64,000 bases of DNA, taken from Doris montereyensis (taxonomy: Eukaryota; Mollusca; Gastropoda; Nudibranchia; Dorididae). Made by a program: the position numbers and the translations under genes. Under the pieces are notes generated by a model. It was not told the origin of the DNA and made no database searches. It was given only the letters and a program-made list of their open reading frames with translations. Positions within the stretch are counted from its first letter, which is position 1. Each line of letters opens with the position of its first letter. Location of the stretch: positions 116,001 through 180,000 of the forward strand of contig JAXRKP010000411.1 of the NCBI GenBank assembly GCA_037039925.1, read 5' to 3'. Shown piece after piece: positions 1-12,600 of this stretch.

Positions 1-571
1 TAAGGAGGGAGACTTACATCCAGAAGTGGGGGAAGATGTGAAAAACCACCGGATTGTGTAAGGGTGGGGGCTGTTTGGGAGGAAGTGGATTACTATTGAA
101 CTGTAGGAATGGAACAGCCAAGAATACAAAACGATGGTCATTGTAAATAGGGAGAGAGGGTGATACTAGAGACCTAGGGTAGGGAGTTTTCGGAAGCATG
201 TAGCTGAGGAGAGGTGTTAGGTCTGGGATAGAGCGCGTTGCCGCAGCTGAAGCGGCACGCATTTGTGAAAGCAATGGGGGGGGGGGGGGGGGGGGCTGTT
301 TCTTTTATCATGGGAATGTGTTTGTGTTACCTAAGCACATTGGACTCAGTCATGGACTAGCGAAAGGCGGTTGGACATTTCCTCAAGTATTAGTATTATA
401 GTTCCATCATTTTATTTAGATGTGAGAATGAAATTGATTCCTTTAGAAGTAAAGATATAATGACGATGTTCATTGAAACTACTACATAAAATTTGACACA
501 GCCAACCACGCTATTATTGAATGACTGAACAAGCTGTTTCCATTTTTTAAATTTTGTCTTTCTGTCCTCAG
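1..571 (+). other. Upstream of hnRNP H coding start; likely intron or promoter
   Basis: No convincing coding sequence is visible. A run of 20 G lies at 276-295. A pyrimidine-rich tract ending in cctcag directly abuts the hnRNP H start codon at 572, which looks like a 3' splice site. The first, non-coding exon is therefore probably upstream, either in this stretch or outside the window. Confidence 0.5.
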
Positions 572-650
572 ATGTCTCAGGGTTTTATTGTGCGTCTAAG
601 AGGACTCCCATGGGCAACAAGGAAAGATGAAATCATTAGATTCCTAGCAG
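572..650 (+). CDS. HNRNPH: hnRNP H coding exon 1
   Basis: Starts at ATG immediately after an AG acceptor and ends at a gtaatg donor in phase 1. It encodes residues 1-26, the first strand and helix of qRRM1 (VRLRGLPW, then KDEIIRFL). Confidence 0.9.
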
Positions 651-3600
651 GTAATGACTGATTAGTGTAACAATTCTCAATTTTCTGATTTTTTGTATTG
701 CACATTGGACATGCAGTGGAACCTGCTTAAAATCAACACATTGGGACTGAGAAATAATTGATCACAAACATGTTTGATGTTAACCAAGACCAGGGGATTC
801 AACCCAGATCCGAATGAGGGCAGAGTCTATTATTGTAACAATAAATTACATACATCATCATAGCCAACGATACTCTACCACATGTATTATAAAAATAATT
901 GGCCTTATATGTGTTTCTGCACGGCCATGTGATCAGATTGTTGGGGTTGCTTTTAAGCGGGTTCTAGTCACAAAGTATGCAATCCTGAGCTTGAAACAAT
1001 GAAATAATACCAGGGAAACCGGGCTAGTGGCTTAAGTTGACAACCAAGTACTGATGACAAGCGTGTTGATTTCTCGCAGGTTCTATAGCTGTAATTTTGC
1101 CTTTTTCTTGTCACTAATGGATTCTTTGGCAGTCTTCTTTTGTGGTTTGGATTATTCCTTTTTAAAAAGAATGATGTTTTCAAATTACTTTGCAGAAAGC
1201 AACATTGCTGGAGGAGAAGAAGGTATCCACTTTACATATTCTCGGGAAGGAAGACCAAGTGGAGAAGCATTTGTGGAGTTAGCTTCTGAAGATGATATCA
1301 CGCATGCTCTTGCGCAGAATAATGAACATATTGGTAGCCGATACATTGAAGGTACGTTACTGTGATTGGCATATGATGGAATCAGAGACGGAGGCGGGGA
1401 GTAAGAACATGGTTTGTTAAAAGAAATCCTATAACCAAAATATTTTCAAAAATAAGGCCAATTAATTCTAAGTAGTGTAAAAATAATTTGATCCCGTGCC
1501 AAATGATATTTCCACTATATGTCACTTTCCATTGTATGATGAACTGGCCTATGCAATCACGAGCCAGTAATTTTATGTAAAGTATGGCAAGTTAGTACTC
1601 ATTTTAATCAGCACCGTGTGATCTATCTCAAGACTACACTTCTGACAATTTCCTGAATAGTGTCTTAGATCATCAGGAAAATACGTGACATATTCCATAT
1701 GGCTTATATCGAATGCTGCAGTCCGACCTGGGTATAAGGGTGCCGAGGTAATGGAAATAGGGTCGATAAGTAGTTAAGATAGGGTGTCTAGGAAAGACGC
1801 ATGACTTCAGTATCGAGAAGTAATTTGATAATAGTTATAATCATACTTGGTATCACCCATAACTGATACATTAGTTTCTCAGTTGGGAGGGAGTCTTAAC
1901 TCATTGAGCCTGAGCGGCCGCACAGTACGGCCGATGAACTTGACAAAATGGACGAGCGGCCGCACATTCGATAGACCTATGCTATTATTATAGCGTATAC
2001 AATAATATTGAACGAATACAAATGCGAAATGACTTCAAGACGATCTTCTACGATGATTTCCCTTTTATATCAAAGCATTAGGTCCTAGAGGGGTCTGTGC
2101 ATTGGGAGAAAATGAGATGTAAACAAAAAGTAGCGCTCGTTTCGATTGTTGAAAGTCTTTTTTGCCTGATGAAGTCATGGCTGCCTCACGCTCTAGATGT
2201 TATACTCGCCAAGAAGTTATCAATCTTTTTTCAAACATTTCCGACAGTGATATTAGTGATAAGGACAGTGATGAAGAAGTCATTCCTTCAAGTGAATTGG
2301 ATTCTGATTACTCGAATGTTGGAGAATGTGTCGAAAACGCAACTAGATCTAGAGATTCTAGTCACGACAGTAGTGTTTTTTTCGGACATTATGTGGCTTC
2401 GTTACTTTATTATAATTCGACAATGGATTACCCCTTGAAACTGGAACTTTACCTGATTGAAGACTAATATGTGATGAACTGAAATAGCCCTATTACAAGC
2501 TTATGGAGGAGGATTTACTATCTTTTATGGCAATGTATGTAAAATAAGGACAATTCAAGAAATCATTGGTTTTCGTATTGCATAACAATTATCTGGTTCT
2601 CAGCCTATTATTTTTTCAAAATATATCAAGTAATCCTTGTTTTTCAGTAAGTCCATTCAATTGTGATTGATTTGATATGCTACACTTTATATTTATGGCT
2701 CGTATTAGGCAAAATATAGCTAAAAGAAAAATGTACCCCCATTCCCAAATAATAGCATTCTAGATCCTTGCGTCAAAACATGGAATAGACCCACGGGCTC
2801 AAAGAGTTAAGCTTGTTTTTACTATTATTTGATATAGACAATTTTAAACGCTACCATTGTACTGCATGTCTAAATTAGCTGGAAAAGTTGTTTTTTAATT
2901 TATCATACGGTTGCCATGGGAACGCAACCATCTTGGATTTTCATTGCAAAAATACCCACTTCATTTCAGATAGGCTTTTTTCGGTGACAAATTTGACTAT
3001 AACTTTGTACACGTTTTTTTGTCGCATCTAGTAGTTTAAAAAAAATTATGAAACGGTTTCATTTTATGAATATATTTTTTAATGCATTTAGTAACCTTTC
3101 CAATTAGTGACAAATTTAATCACACAAAAAAAGTTTGAAGATGGGGACAATCAATTCGGACAATAAATTTAAAAAAAGAGATCGCATATCACTTTTAGGT
3201 GCACATGTTTCCGTCATATTCGGGTGATCTTAGTTAATACTGACAATAATTAATCAAAAATAATTTTTTTCGGATAGAGTACTTTTGTGGTATTTAAAAT
3301 GAGTACCAACTTGTTATACTTTAGACAAAATTTCCAGCTTTTATGGTACAACCGTTTAAAGCCGGTATCATTTCTTTAAAAAATCGTATCGTTTAAAATG
3401 AAATAATCGATACTGAGCCTTTGTTATGGTATGAATGTCAAGGGGATGAATGGCTCCATCTAGTAGTGCAATAAAAGAGTTGACCCATTTGTTGTAAAAC
3501 TGCCATCTCAGGACACCCCTAACCACAGTCAAAGAGGCTCAGCTTTATAATAAAGAGAAATCGTAATCCAACATTATTTACTAGTTGAGGATATTGGTTT

Positions 3601-6600
3601 GAAGTTTTCATGTGCAAAATTAGAAACCCCTGAAACAAAAACTGTAGGACTACTTTTTGTTGTTGTAATTGCCTAAAATGACCCGATTTTATACAAACAA
3701 TTCTAGACGGTGGTCATTTTCTAAATTTTAAAATATCTTGAAAATTTTACCCTCTTATTTTGCAACACACTGAACTCATTTATGAACCTTAAAATTGTGT
3801 ATCTCTTCATACTAATTTTTTTAATCGCTCTTTAAATTGGAATTTGAACTGTTAAATTACTGTCTAGGTGGGGGTTAGTATTCATGGTAAAACCACTATC
3901 ATCAGATTAATTGGTCTTGTATGTCTTTTGCTTCAGTTTTCAGAGTGGATAAATCTGAAATGGATTGGATGATTAAGCGAGCTGGTGCAAATGCTGCTCG
4001 TAACCTTACCATGCCGGATGCTGTTGTTAAATTGAGGGGTCTTCCTTTTGGCTGTTCTAAAGAAGAAATTGCTCAATTCTTTTCAGGTGGGACTTTGTAC
4101 TATGATCATGTGTACCATGTTGTCTTAAAGTTACAATAATGTCTAATTTATTTTTGTCAGTTTCAGATTGAGACCTTTGTCATGCCATATTTGTTCATGT
4201 TATCCTTTCTTATTTTTTAAGGGCCCCTCAGACCCCCATCTATTCTTTAGTATATATGGGTAGTATGTTTTCGATTGTGTATTGTAAAAATGAATATGCC
4301 AGGTCAGAGAGCTTAATTTTGTGCATTCTAATCATGTTTCTTTTGATGTTTTTACTCTGGGGTTGTTAACTACAGTCATTCTTTACCTGTAAAAGAGAAC
4401 CTTGAAATTTGCAGTTTTTAGTGGTTTTATCAATATAATTTGTTATGAAGTGTTAAGTTTTGGAAAGTAATATTTATGTAAATAAATTAACAATTTCAGA
4501 CCTGCCAGTCATAAATATAGGGGAAAGGATCATTCTGAAATTAATTTTGATGCCAGATAGCAATAGGTAGGGAAGACAATAAATAAGTAAGGGTGAGAGG
4601 ATAGTGGACATTAGTACAATTTTCAGAAATGACAATCACAGAACAGATTGCTGTGGATGTGCATGATTTTACTTTTGAAATGGGAAATTTTTATTCGCAT
4701 AGTTTCAGCTTGCAGATCATTTTAATACTTTAAGAAAATTCTTTTAAGAAAGAAATGATTTTGTTAATTTTTTGAAAACCAATTTCCGTTGGAAACCTGA
4801 TCATGCTTCAAATTCATGCATTTTGGGTTTGATTTCTGACTCGATTATGTGATGTAAGGAACAGCTGAGATTTGGAATGTTTAGGACAAATGTTCATATA
4901 GATTGAAAAACGACACAATTGACAACAGTGTGAACAACATTGATAGGTCATACAATAATTGAAGAAACCTGTCTTGAAAGGGAAAGCTTGATTCTCAATG
5001 ATTCCAGGAGTTTCTCCCTTGTAAAATTTAAGACCTTGCATTTTTGTATTTCAAATAATTTTTGACCTACTGCTCAGGAATGTCTAGATTTATGTTGAGG
5101 TGTGTGTTTTTAATATGAGTACATACAAACAAACAGTATGGGTAGACTTTATGTTCACAAAGATGAACAATAATTCACATAAAGTCACACACTAACAAGA
5201 AGAAGAAATTTCTGTCCAGACTCCTACTTCTTTATCAAAAGTTAGATACAAGTTTTTTTTTACAAATAATAAAACTGTATTCAGCTACAAATTTTCTCTC
5301 CAAAGGAAAACTTTGAACAGAAAAATAGGGTATGGGGGAGACAAAAGTAAGAAAATATCAAAGTTCAACTTATTGGTTAACAACATGAAATCGAACTCAC
5401 AAACTATGAGAAATATATCCAGAATCTTTATCAGGAATTGCTTTTTATTTTGAATGAAAAAATTCCTGTTGATAAAGGAACGATCTGGAACGATGTTGTT
5501 AACTGTTCAATATGGCAGATGGAAAGAATAAATAGACTCGAAACAAATGACTTATTTATACACCCTATTATGTTGATTATTTTACTACCTATTTTGGTAG
5601 ACATATTTTCAGAGCTAAATTATCTCTGTATCTGCACAGAAATATTAAGGTAAATTTAATATAATGCAAAACATGATTTAAATAAGACCACAGCGAAAGA
5701 GGGCGTGGCATTGATCATGTGAGATTGAAATTCCATGTTTGGAATCGATGGGACAAGCTCACCACTTTTTAGACTAAAGAACATCATAGAAAATAAGACC
5801 TACACATACAACTTCTATTGCAATAAATAGGAAAGGCAATCTTCTCATATCCAGTGGTTACTCTTGTCAGTGAGAAGTTAAAAGAGTAGAGAATGCTGTC
5901 AAATGGCAGGAAATATTGTGCTGCAACATTCTTGATTTATGTTTTTGAAAGTTGGCAGGTCTGTAATCAAGATATCACTTTTGAATGGTTATTTGAAGTT
6001 TTTGTGCTGTCGATTGTCAGTTATATTATTGCTCTAATGAAGGTGTTAATCATCTTACAAGACAGCATTTTTGTAGTTTTGCAGAAAACTCCCTGATCAA
6101 CTTAACAAGAAAAAACAATGATTTCATGTTCCTTCTACTTTGCTTTTTGAAAAGCAGGATGTTGCTCCAAATATTATGACGCAAATAATTCAGCCTCAAG
6201 AGTAATTTTGTTGAAAAAGAAGCGTTTTAAAACAAAGTGATCTGCTTACAGTCTTCGTTTATTTTTCAATGGTCATGATTGAAGGCCAGGGCCTTTCGTC
6301 GAATAATGCAATTCACATTCTGAACAGTTCCTTCAATTTACACTGATGTTGGTCAAGTGTTTCATCGTTAGTATCAGTTACACTATTTGATTAAAGTCAG
6401 CAAGAATCAGTATATGTTTGCTCTTATGCCTGATGTATGACCAGTGTTAGTTAAAATAAATTAAAATTAAATCACTTTGTGATGTATGGTTCACTACATT
6501 CAATAAATGATAAAGCATAAATGTTACCTAAAGGATATTCAAATTGCTTGGACGATCTAAGCTTACTTAATGCTGTACATTTATGAAAATTTAGGCAACA

Positions 6601-9600
6601 TTCACACAAAAATATCCTATTCAGTCTTGGTGAAAGTTATGACTAATGTCTAGCAATTATGATTCAGGCCTCTGAAAATTGAAGTGCTTCTATCAGAAAC
6701 TATAAACATTGACGTGTATGTATATGTGTGTGGTTAAGTGAAGTCACAAGTAAGGAGAATATTGGCATTCTAATGCAATTTCCATCTTAGATTATGAGTT
6801 TGAAATGAATGACAATTTACACATAATCCGTAAATGAAAGGAAGGATATATGTTAGTTCAAAATCTTGAGGTCGTTTCAATGGCTAACACTTAAAACTTG
6901 GCTGAAAGCATATTTTGGAGCTCAGTTGATCAGGAAGTTTACTGTAATTTTTAATTGTCATGGGAAAATTTATTTTGTGACTGTGATATTGAATCTTCAT
7001 ATATTTTATTGCTTCCTTCTCTCTTTGCCCAATGGTCGGGTGGGGGTTATAGGGTTGGAGATAGTTCCCAATGGAATAATGCTCCCCGAAGATCGTCCGG
7101 GCGTGGCACAGGGGAGGCTTTTGTACAATTTTCAACACCGGAAATAGCAGAGAGGGCTTTGGAAAAACACAAAGAGCGCATAGGTCACAGGTGGGGCATA
7201 TGAAGGATTACATCACTTGGTTTGGTTTGGTTGGTTGTGTATATTTTTCCTGAATTTTATTGGACAATTGAGATGCCTTTGTATTAAGTACCATCTTAGT
7301 CATTAAAAATGGGTAACAGTATATTTTTTAATGTGTGGGTAAATCTTAAAAGTGATTTAGACAATATTGCCATTAATTGAAGTAGTAAATTTGTAATATT
7401 TGACAATTATCTTACACTTCTTCAATAACTTGCATTATCAGATGTAGATGTTTACATGTTAATTAAGGTTATTAAAAGATATCCTGAGTGGTTGTTATGT
7501 TTGAGTCAGGAGTGATTTGTTAGAATATAAGGAATTGTCAAAGCATAAAATTCACCAGAAAGTCTTGCTTTGTTCATGTAATAATCTTGGTTAACTTATT
7601 TCATTAACCATCTAGTTATTTCAAAGCTTCCTCATAATTTTGACAAATGTTTTTCTAATGGAAGGGTTGCTTTAGTCATATGTTCTAAGCCCTTTTAAGT
7701 GTCTAATGTGAGGTTAAACTTTGAACCTAAAGTCTGTTTACTAGAGCGTTAATATAGCATTTGTATAAGAACAGTAGTAATTCATCATCTTAAAATCTGC
7801 CTTGCTTTGTTCAGGTACATTGAGATTTTCAAAAGCAGCATGGGTGAAGCCAATGCTGCAGGTGGCGGTAGAGGAGGGATTCGCCCATTGATGGGTGTAC
7901 AAAGATCCTGTCCTTATGACCGTGGTGATCGTTTTGGCATGGGTATGGGACCATTGATGGGAATGGGCTATGGTCGTGGCAGAGGAAGGAATCTGAAAGG
8001 TTTGTCTTAAGCTATAGACTCTATTCCTACTAGCATGTTGAATTTTACTTTTCTGTGACACTAGTATACTAAATTGATGGCTTTTGTATCATTGTATTAT
8101 GAGCGTAACTAAATTAAAACATTTATACACAACCATGCAAAATTGAATATTTGTTTTCGTGAATTTAAAAAAGATTCTTTTGTTATGTGGACTTACAGGT
8201 TTCTATGAAGAAGACTATGATGACTTTGGCTTTCCTGCTGGGGTTGGTGGTTTTGGTATGCGCAATCGACGGGGAGCAATGTCTCCCATGAGGGGCGGAG
8301 GACGTGGTGGTATGGGGATGGCCATGATGGATAGACGCAGTATGCAGCCAGGAAGTTGTTACGTTAGTAAAACTGGTCATTCAGTTCACATGAGGGGACT
8401 CCTTTCCAAGCTCTAGAGCAGGATGTCTTTGATGTAAGTGTTACAAGTGAAGTATCCTTAGTTTTTTCCTTCTATGTTGGCTTAGGTACGGATCTGTTTT
8501 CTTCTGAATCTATGATTGTGCTCATGTATTATTATTTAGTGCATGGAAAAATGAAAAGCAAATGTTTTTATGCAGTTATGTCCTTTGGGCCAGTCAGCAA
8601 ATATTGATACATGACAAGTGATAAGCCCATAAATGCACAAACAGACGGGCCAAGGCAGCGAAGGGTTAATTCCCATTGTATTTTATAGACATGAATGTTT
8701 CTAGATTACATTTACCCAATTTCTTGAGGTTGCAATGTGGAATTGCCAATACAATATATCGTTGACTCAGAATTATATTAGCCTACCTACACATAAAAAC
8801 TTGTTTTGAGATAAAAGGCTGGAAAGAAAATTTGATTGAAGTGAGGGCAAAATGCAGGTGGAATTTCTGACAAGAGTAGACTGAATTTGTGATGCAGGAG
8901 AATTGATGACTGAATCTAACAACTCCAAAATTGTAATAATAAAAAAAATTGTAGTTGTGATGATATAACTTGAGCCGGCAATATATATGCCAGGACTTCG
9001 GAATTTTCCGTGAATTATCGAAAATTCCACGGTTTCGAAAATTCCGAGATTCACCGTTCACAGAGCCAAGTTGTCTGCGGTTGGTAGACGCGTTGTCGCA
9101 TGAATGGCCGCCGGTGATATAGAAAGTTGAATTAAGTAGCCGAGAGGGCCACCGGTCTATTAGACCTGCCGAGGTCTTTATACTATTTCCGGGTCATAGC
9201 TTTCGTTTGTAGATTGCACGCTAAGAGCCAAGAAGAGACAGATCAACAAACATGCAGAGAAAGCTAGAGCTGGCTTAGAGCCACCCAGCAAGAGGTGAAA
9301 GATGTAGAAAGAATGCAAAGATGAGGAGGTGGGCTTGTATATTGATATTTCATAGGACTCACGAATATATTGTAATTTAATTATTAAATATCAACAAATG
9401 TAAAAATAGAAACACAAGGACTTTTACTGCTCATTTCTCTAATTCCGAATTACACCCTGTCTTGATCATCTGTTTTTGCAATGAAGAAATCAATGAAATT
9501 AAGTAACCTATGTTATGTTTTTAATGGGTTAAAATGGTTTAAAAGTAAATAATTGCAAAAACATTAAATGTTGTTTGTCTTCGTCCTCTGCGAAAAGTTC

Positions 9601-12600
9601 AGATGTTATTTTCATTTCTAGTTTTGAGCCCTGATATGTAGATCTTTAAAGACGTATCTAGTTTATTATAAAAAAATTTTTTTTATTCAAATTGAAAGCT
9701 GTAAGTCTAAAATTAGTGTAAACTGAGACCGTATACTTTTATTCAGAGTTGTGCCCCTTTGCTTAGTCACACAAGCTGAATAGAAGGTGAGGGCTTAGGC
9801 ACACAGACTAGAATTGTGGAGGACCCGTAGGCAGGAAAGGGTTTATTCATCCTGAGTTCACCACATATGGCAGAGGAAATGTCAATGGAACAAAACGTTT
9901 GTATCATGTCTTTCTTGTTAATTACTTTTAATTCACCCTCCACATATCGTAGACAGTATTGCATTGAAACGAAATCTACATTCCTATTACCTTAAGATTA
10001 CAGCATATGTGGGACGGGGTGAATTTTACATCTTCAATGAACGAAATGTAATGCATTCTCCTCTAACATTATTTTCAGTTTTCTCACCAATTCAACCTGT
10101 CCGATGTGAATTTGAATTCACCCCCAATGGACGACCAACAGGAGAAGCTAATGTTGACTTCGCTACACATCAAGAAGCAGTTGAAGCTATGAAAAAACAC
10201 AAATGCAACATGCGTAAGTGCTTTTCTCAATTTGTTTGATTTTCGATAGAAAGCCGTCTTGTAGTCAGGGGAAAAAATGGGCTTGTTTTATGTATTCATG
10301 AAGCTTAAGAAGTGTGAGTTTTGTGAGTGATCGTTTTTGTGAGATATAGGTTTTTGGTGTTTTGACCCATTTGAGAGAAAAATTCTCCTGAAAATTAACA
10401 AATTCCGTAACTCCCTATCCTGCCTAACTCGCTGACTAGCCTACTGGCTGGCTGGAAGGGAGATAACCCTGTCGCTGTCTGCACCCATTGTTATTAAATT
10501 ACGCATTGCTCGCCCCAGTGTCGGTAGATTTAGATCTAGATTATCGCTTTTTTTTCTGCTTCTTCATCCCCTCGTCACCACTCAAATCAGTTAAAATTTC
10601 TTCAACACCAGAGTCGTCATCAGTTTTATCACGGTTTGGGTCCTAAATCGCTGTTCATCTCCTCAATTCGCAGAGCCAATTTTACATGCGTTGAAGTTGA
10701 AATGCCATTTTGCCAGTCGGCGACCTCTAAACTTGTCACATTTTTCATACTCGGGTCTGAAAGGTCTGAAATGGTTGGAAATTGATGTCTTGGGTAGGAA
10801 AACAAGTAGGACATAGGTCTCATGTAGTAAAAACGGGGTTTCCATGCATCAGGGAAATTCTTGAAAACGAAAAAAATGTTTCCCGGGTGAGAAAATACCA
10901 GCGGAAAGGATGTATTGCGGATGAACAATTATTGGCGCTGGAAATTGGAAAATGCGAATATGGTCGTGGATGGTGAATGATCATTTTGTCACCCATTTCC
11001 GGTCATGAATGCTTTGCTGTTTGGCGATTCTTTCATGTTGAAACTAAACAGTCCGATACCTTCTTTAAAATCGTAAAGTTTGCCTGGGGAATTAGTATCA
11101 GATTTCGACAAAAAACTTTCAATACTTTCTTTAGTTTTAGCGCCTATACAATACCATGAACTGCTTATCTACGGCCCAGCCTCCTTTCTTCAATTTAATT
11201 TTTTACTCTGTAGAGATTAAGAATGCTGTGTGTGTTAAAAAGCCGATCGCGCAAGTTGTATTTGTGTCAAAGGGAGAGAGACAGAGGGCAATGTGCATAT
11301 TTTAAGTCCGATTGCACACGTGTGTGTGTAAGAAGGCTGGACAGAATATTTGTGTCTGTTTAATGCGACCAATGTGTATTAGTATTAGAGAGAGTATATA
11401 TGGAGAGTCAGAAGTTTACTGATGACCGAAAGGCAAATGCAAGTGTTTAGTAAGAAATGGGGAGGTTTGATGATCGAAGGGATATCATGCACGCACGTTC
11501 TAAAAATCTCGTGAATAGGTTAAAGGGTACGATTGGTCATGACCCCGAGATTTGTCGCTAGAAAGGCTTTGTAAACACACCTAATTTCTGACGTCAGCAG
11601 CACTCAGCGGGTGCTAGTGGGCGCATTAGGCAGGACCCTGAAAGGGCGTTGGCAGGCGCATTAGGCAGGATTGGCTTGATATTTTCCTACAGAAATTATT
11701 TTGGTATCAAATTACTCAGTTCTTTCCAGTGGTAGCAATTGCTTTTTCAATTGCTTACACTTGAGGTTTGGATTACCTAGTCTTATTTCTTTGTGATCCT
11801 TGTACAACCCACTCCCAATTGTCAAAACAACAAAATGTTTTCAAAAGGTAGACACATATTCTATATACTGTTTCACTAGTATATTTGGATCTATGCAAAT
11901 ATCTTGTGTTTGACTTCTTTCTAGATTGTCCAGCATAAGAAAGTTTTGTATCTGGTGGTTCAGGATCAGATTCGCTAGTGCATAGAGCTGAATAGAAATT
12001 TTTTATTAACAAAGCTGCATCGTCTACTTTCAATTTCCAGCTAAGGGCTTACTAACCAATTACTTTATGTTGTATCAGCATGCAAATGATTGAACTACAC
12101 ACGTGAGTTATGAAAAATACTGAAAGATATTGGGAAGTAGTAGGGGAAAATAGCGTCGATACCGATGGGCGTCAAGGTTCGGAGGTCAGTGGACCCGATT
12201 CATGTTGATAACTGCAGTGAGAGTAAACCAGTATAATAAACAAACAATAAAAGTGGTAGTGATAACATGAGATGAAGATTGGTTTTCCATAATAAGAATA
12301 AGTGATGGAGGATGTTTCGAAAAGGATGTTTTCACTGGTTTTCAAACTATTCTGGTTTAATCTTTAATGAACTTTTCATGAAATGTACAATGCGTTCATT
12401 CTTCCTCCTCTATCTTATACTTCCTCGTCCCTCCTGATTCGAGTCTCTGCTCTGGCCATTAAGGTTTGCCCGATGAGTATTACATGCTGACTAATTTGTT
12501 TATGCACTGTACCCCCTTTTATTTTTGTCTTAGAGCTGTGAGGCCACGTTTTGTTGTCTCCTGCATACCAGACAACCCTGTCTCGAAGCAACCATGGTCC

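Noticed and set aside
7094..7110. A 17-base GT...AG micro-intron in hnRNP H exon 4 that would also restore the frame
   Set aside because: Introns that short are not known in animals, and removal would delete the conserved SGRGTG of qRRM2. A missing base explains it better.
10629..10976. Overlapping short frames on both strands
   Set aside because: They fall inside piggyBac-like copy A; only the short acidic stretch at its end looks like former coding sequence.
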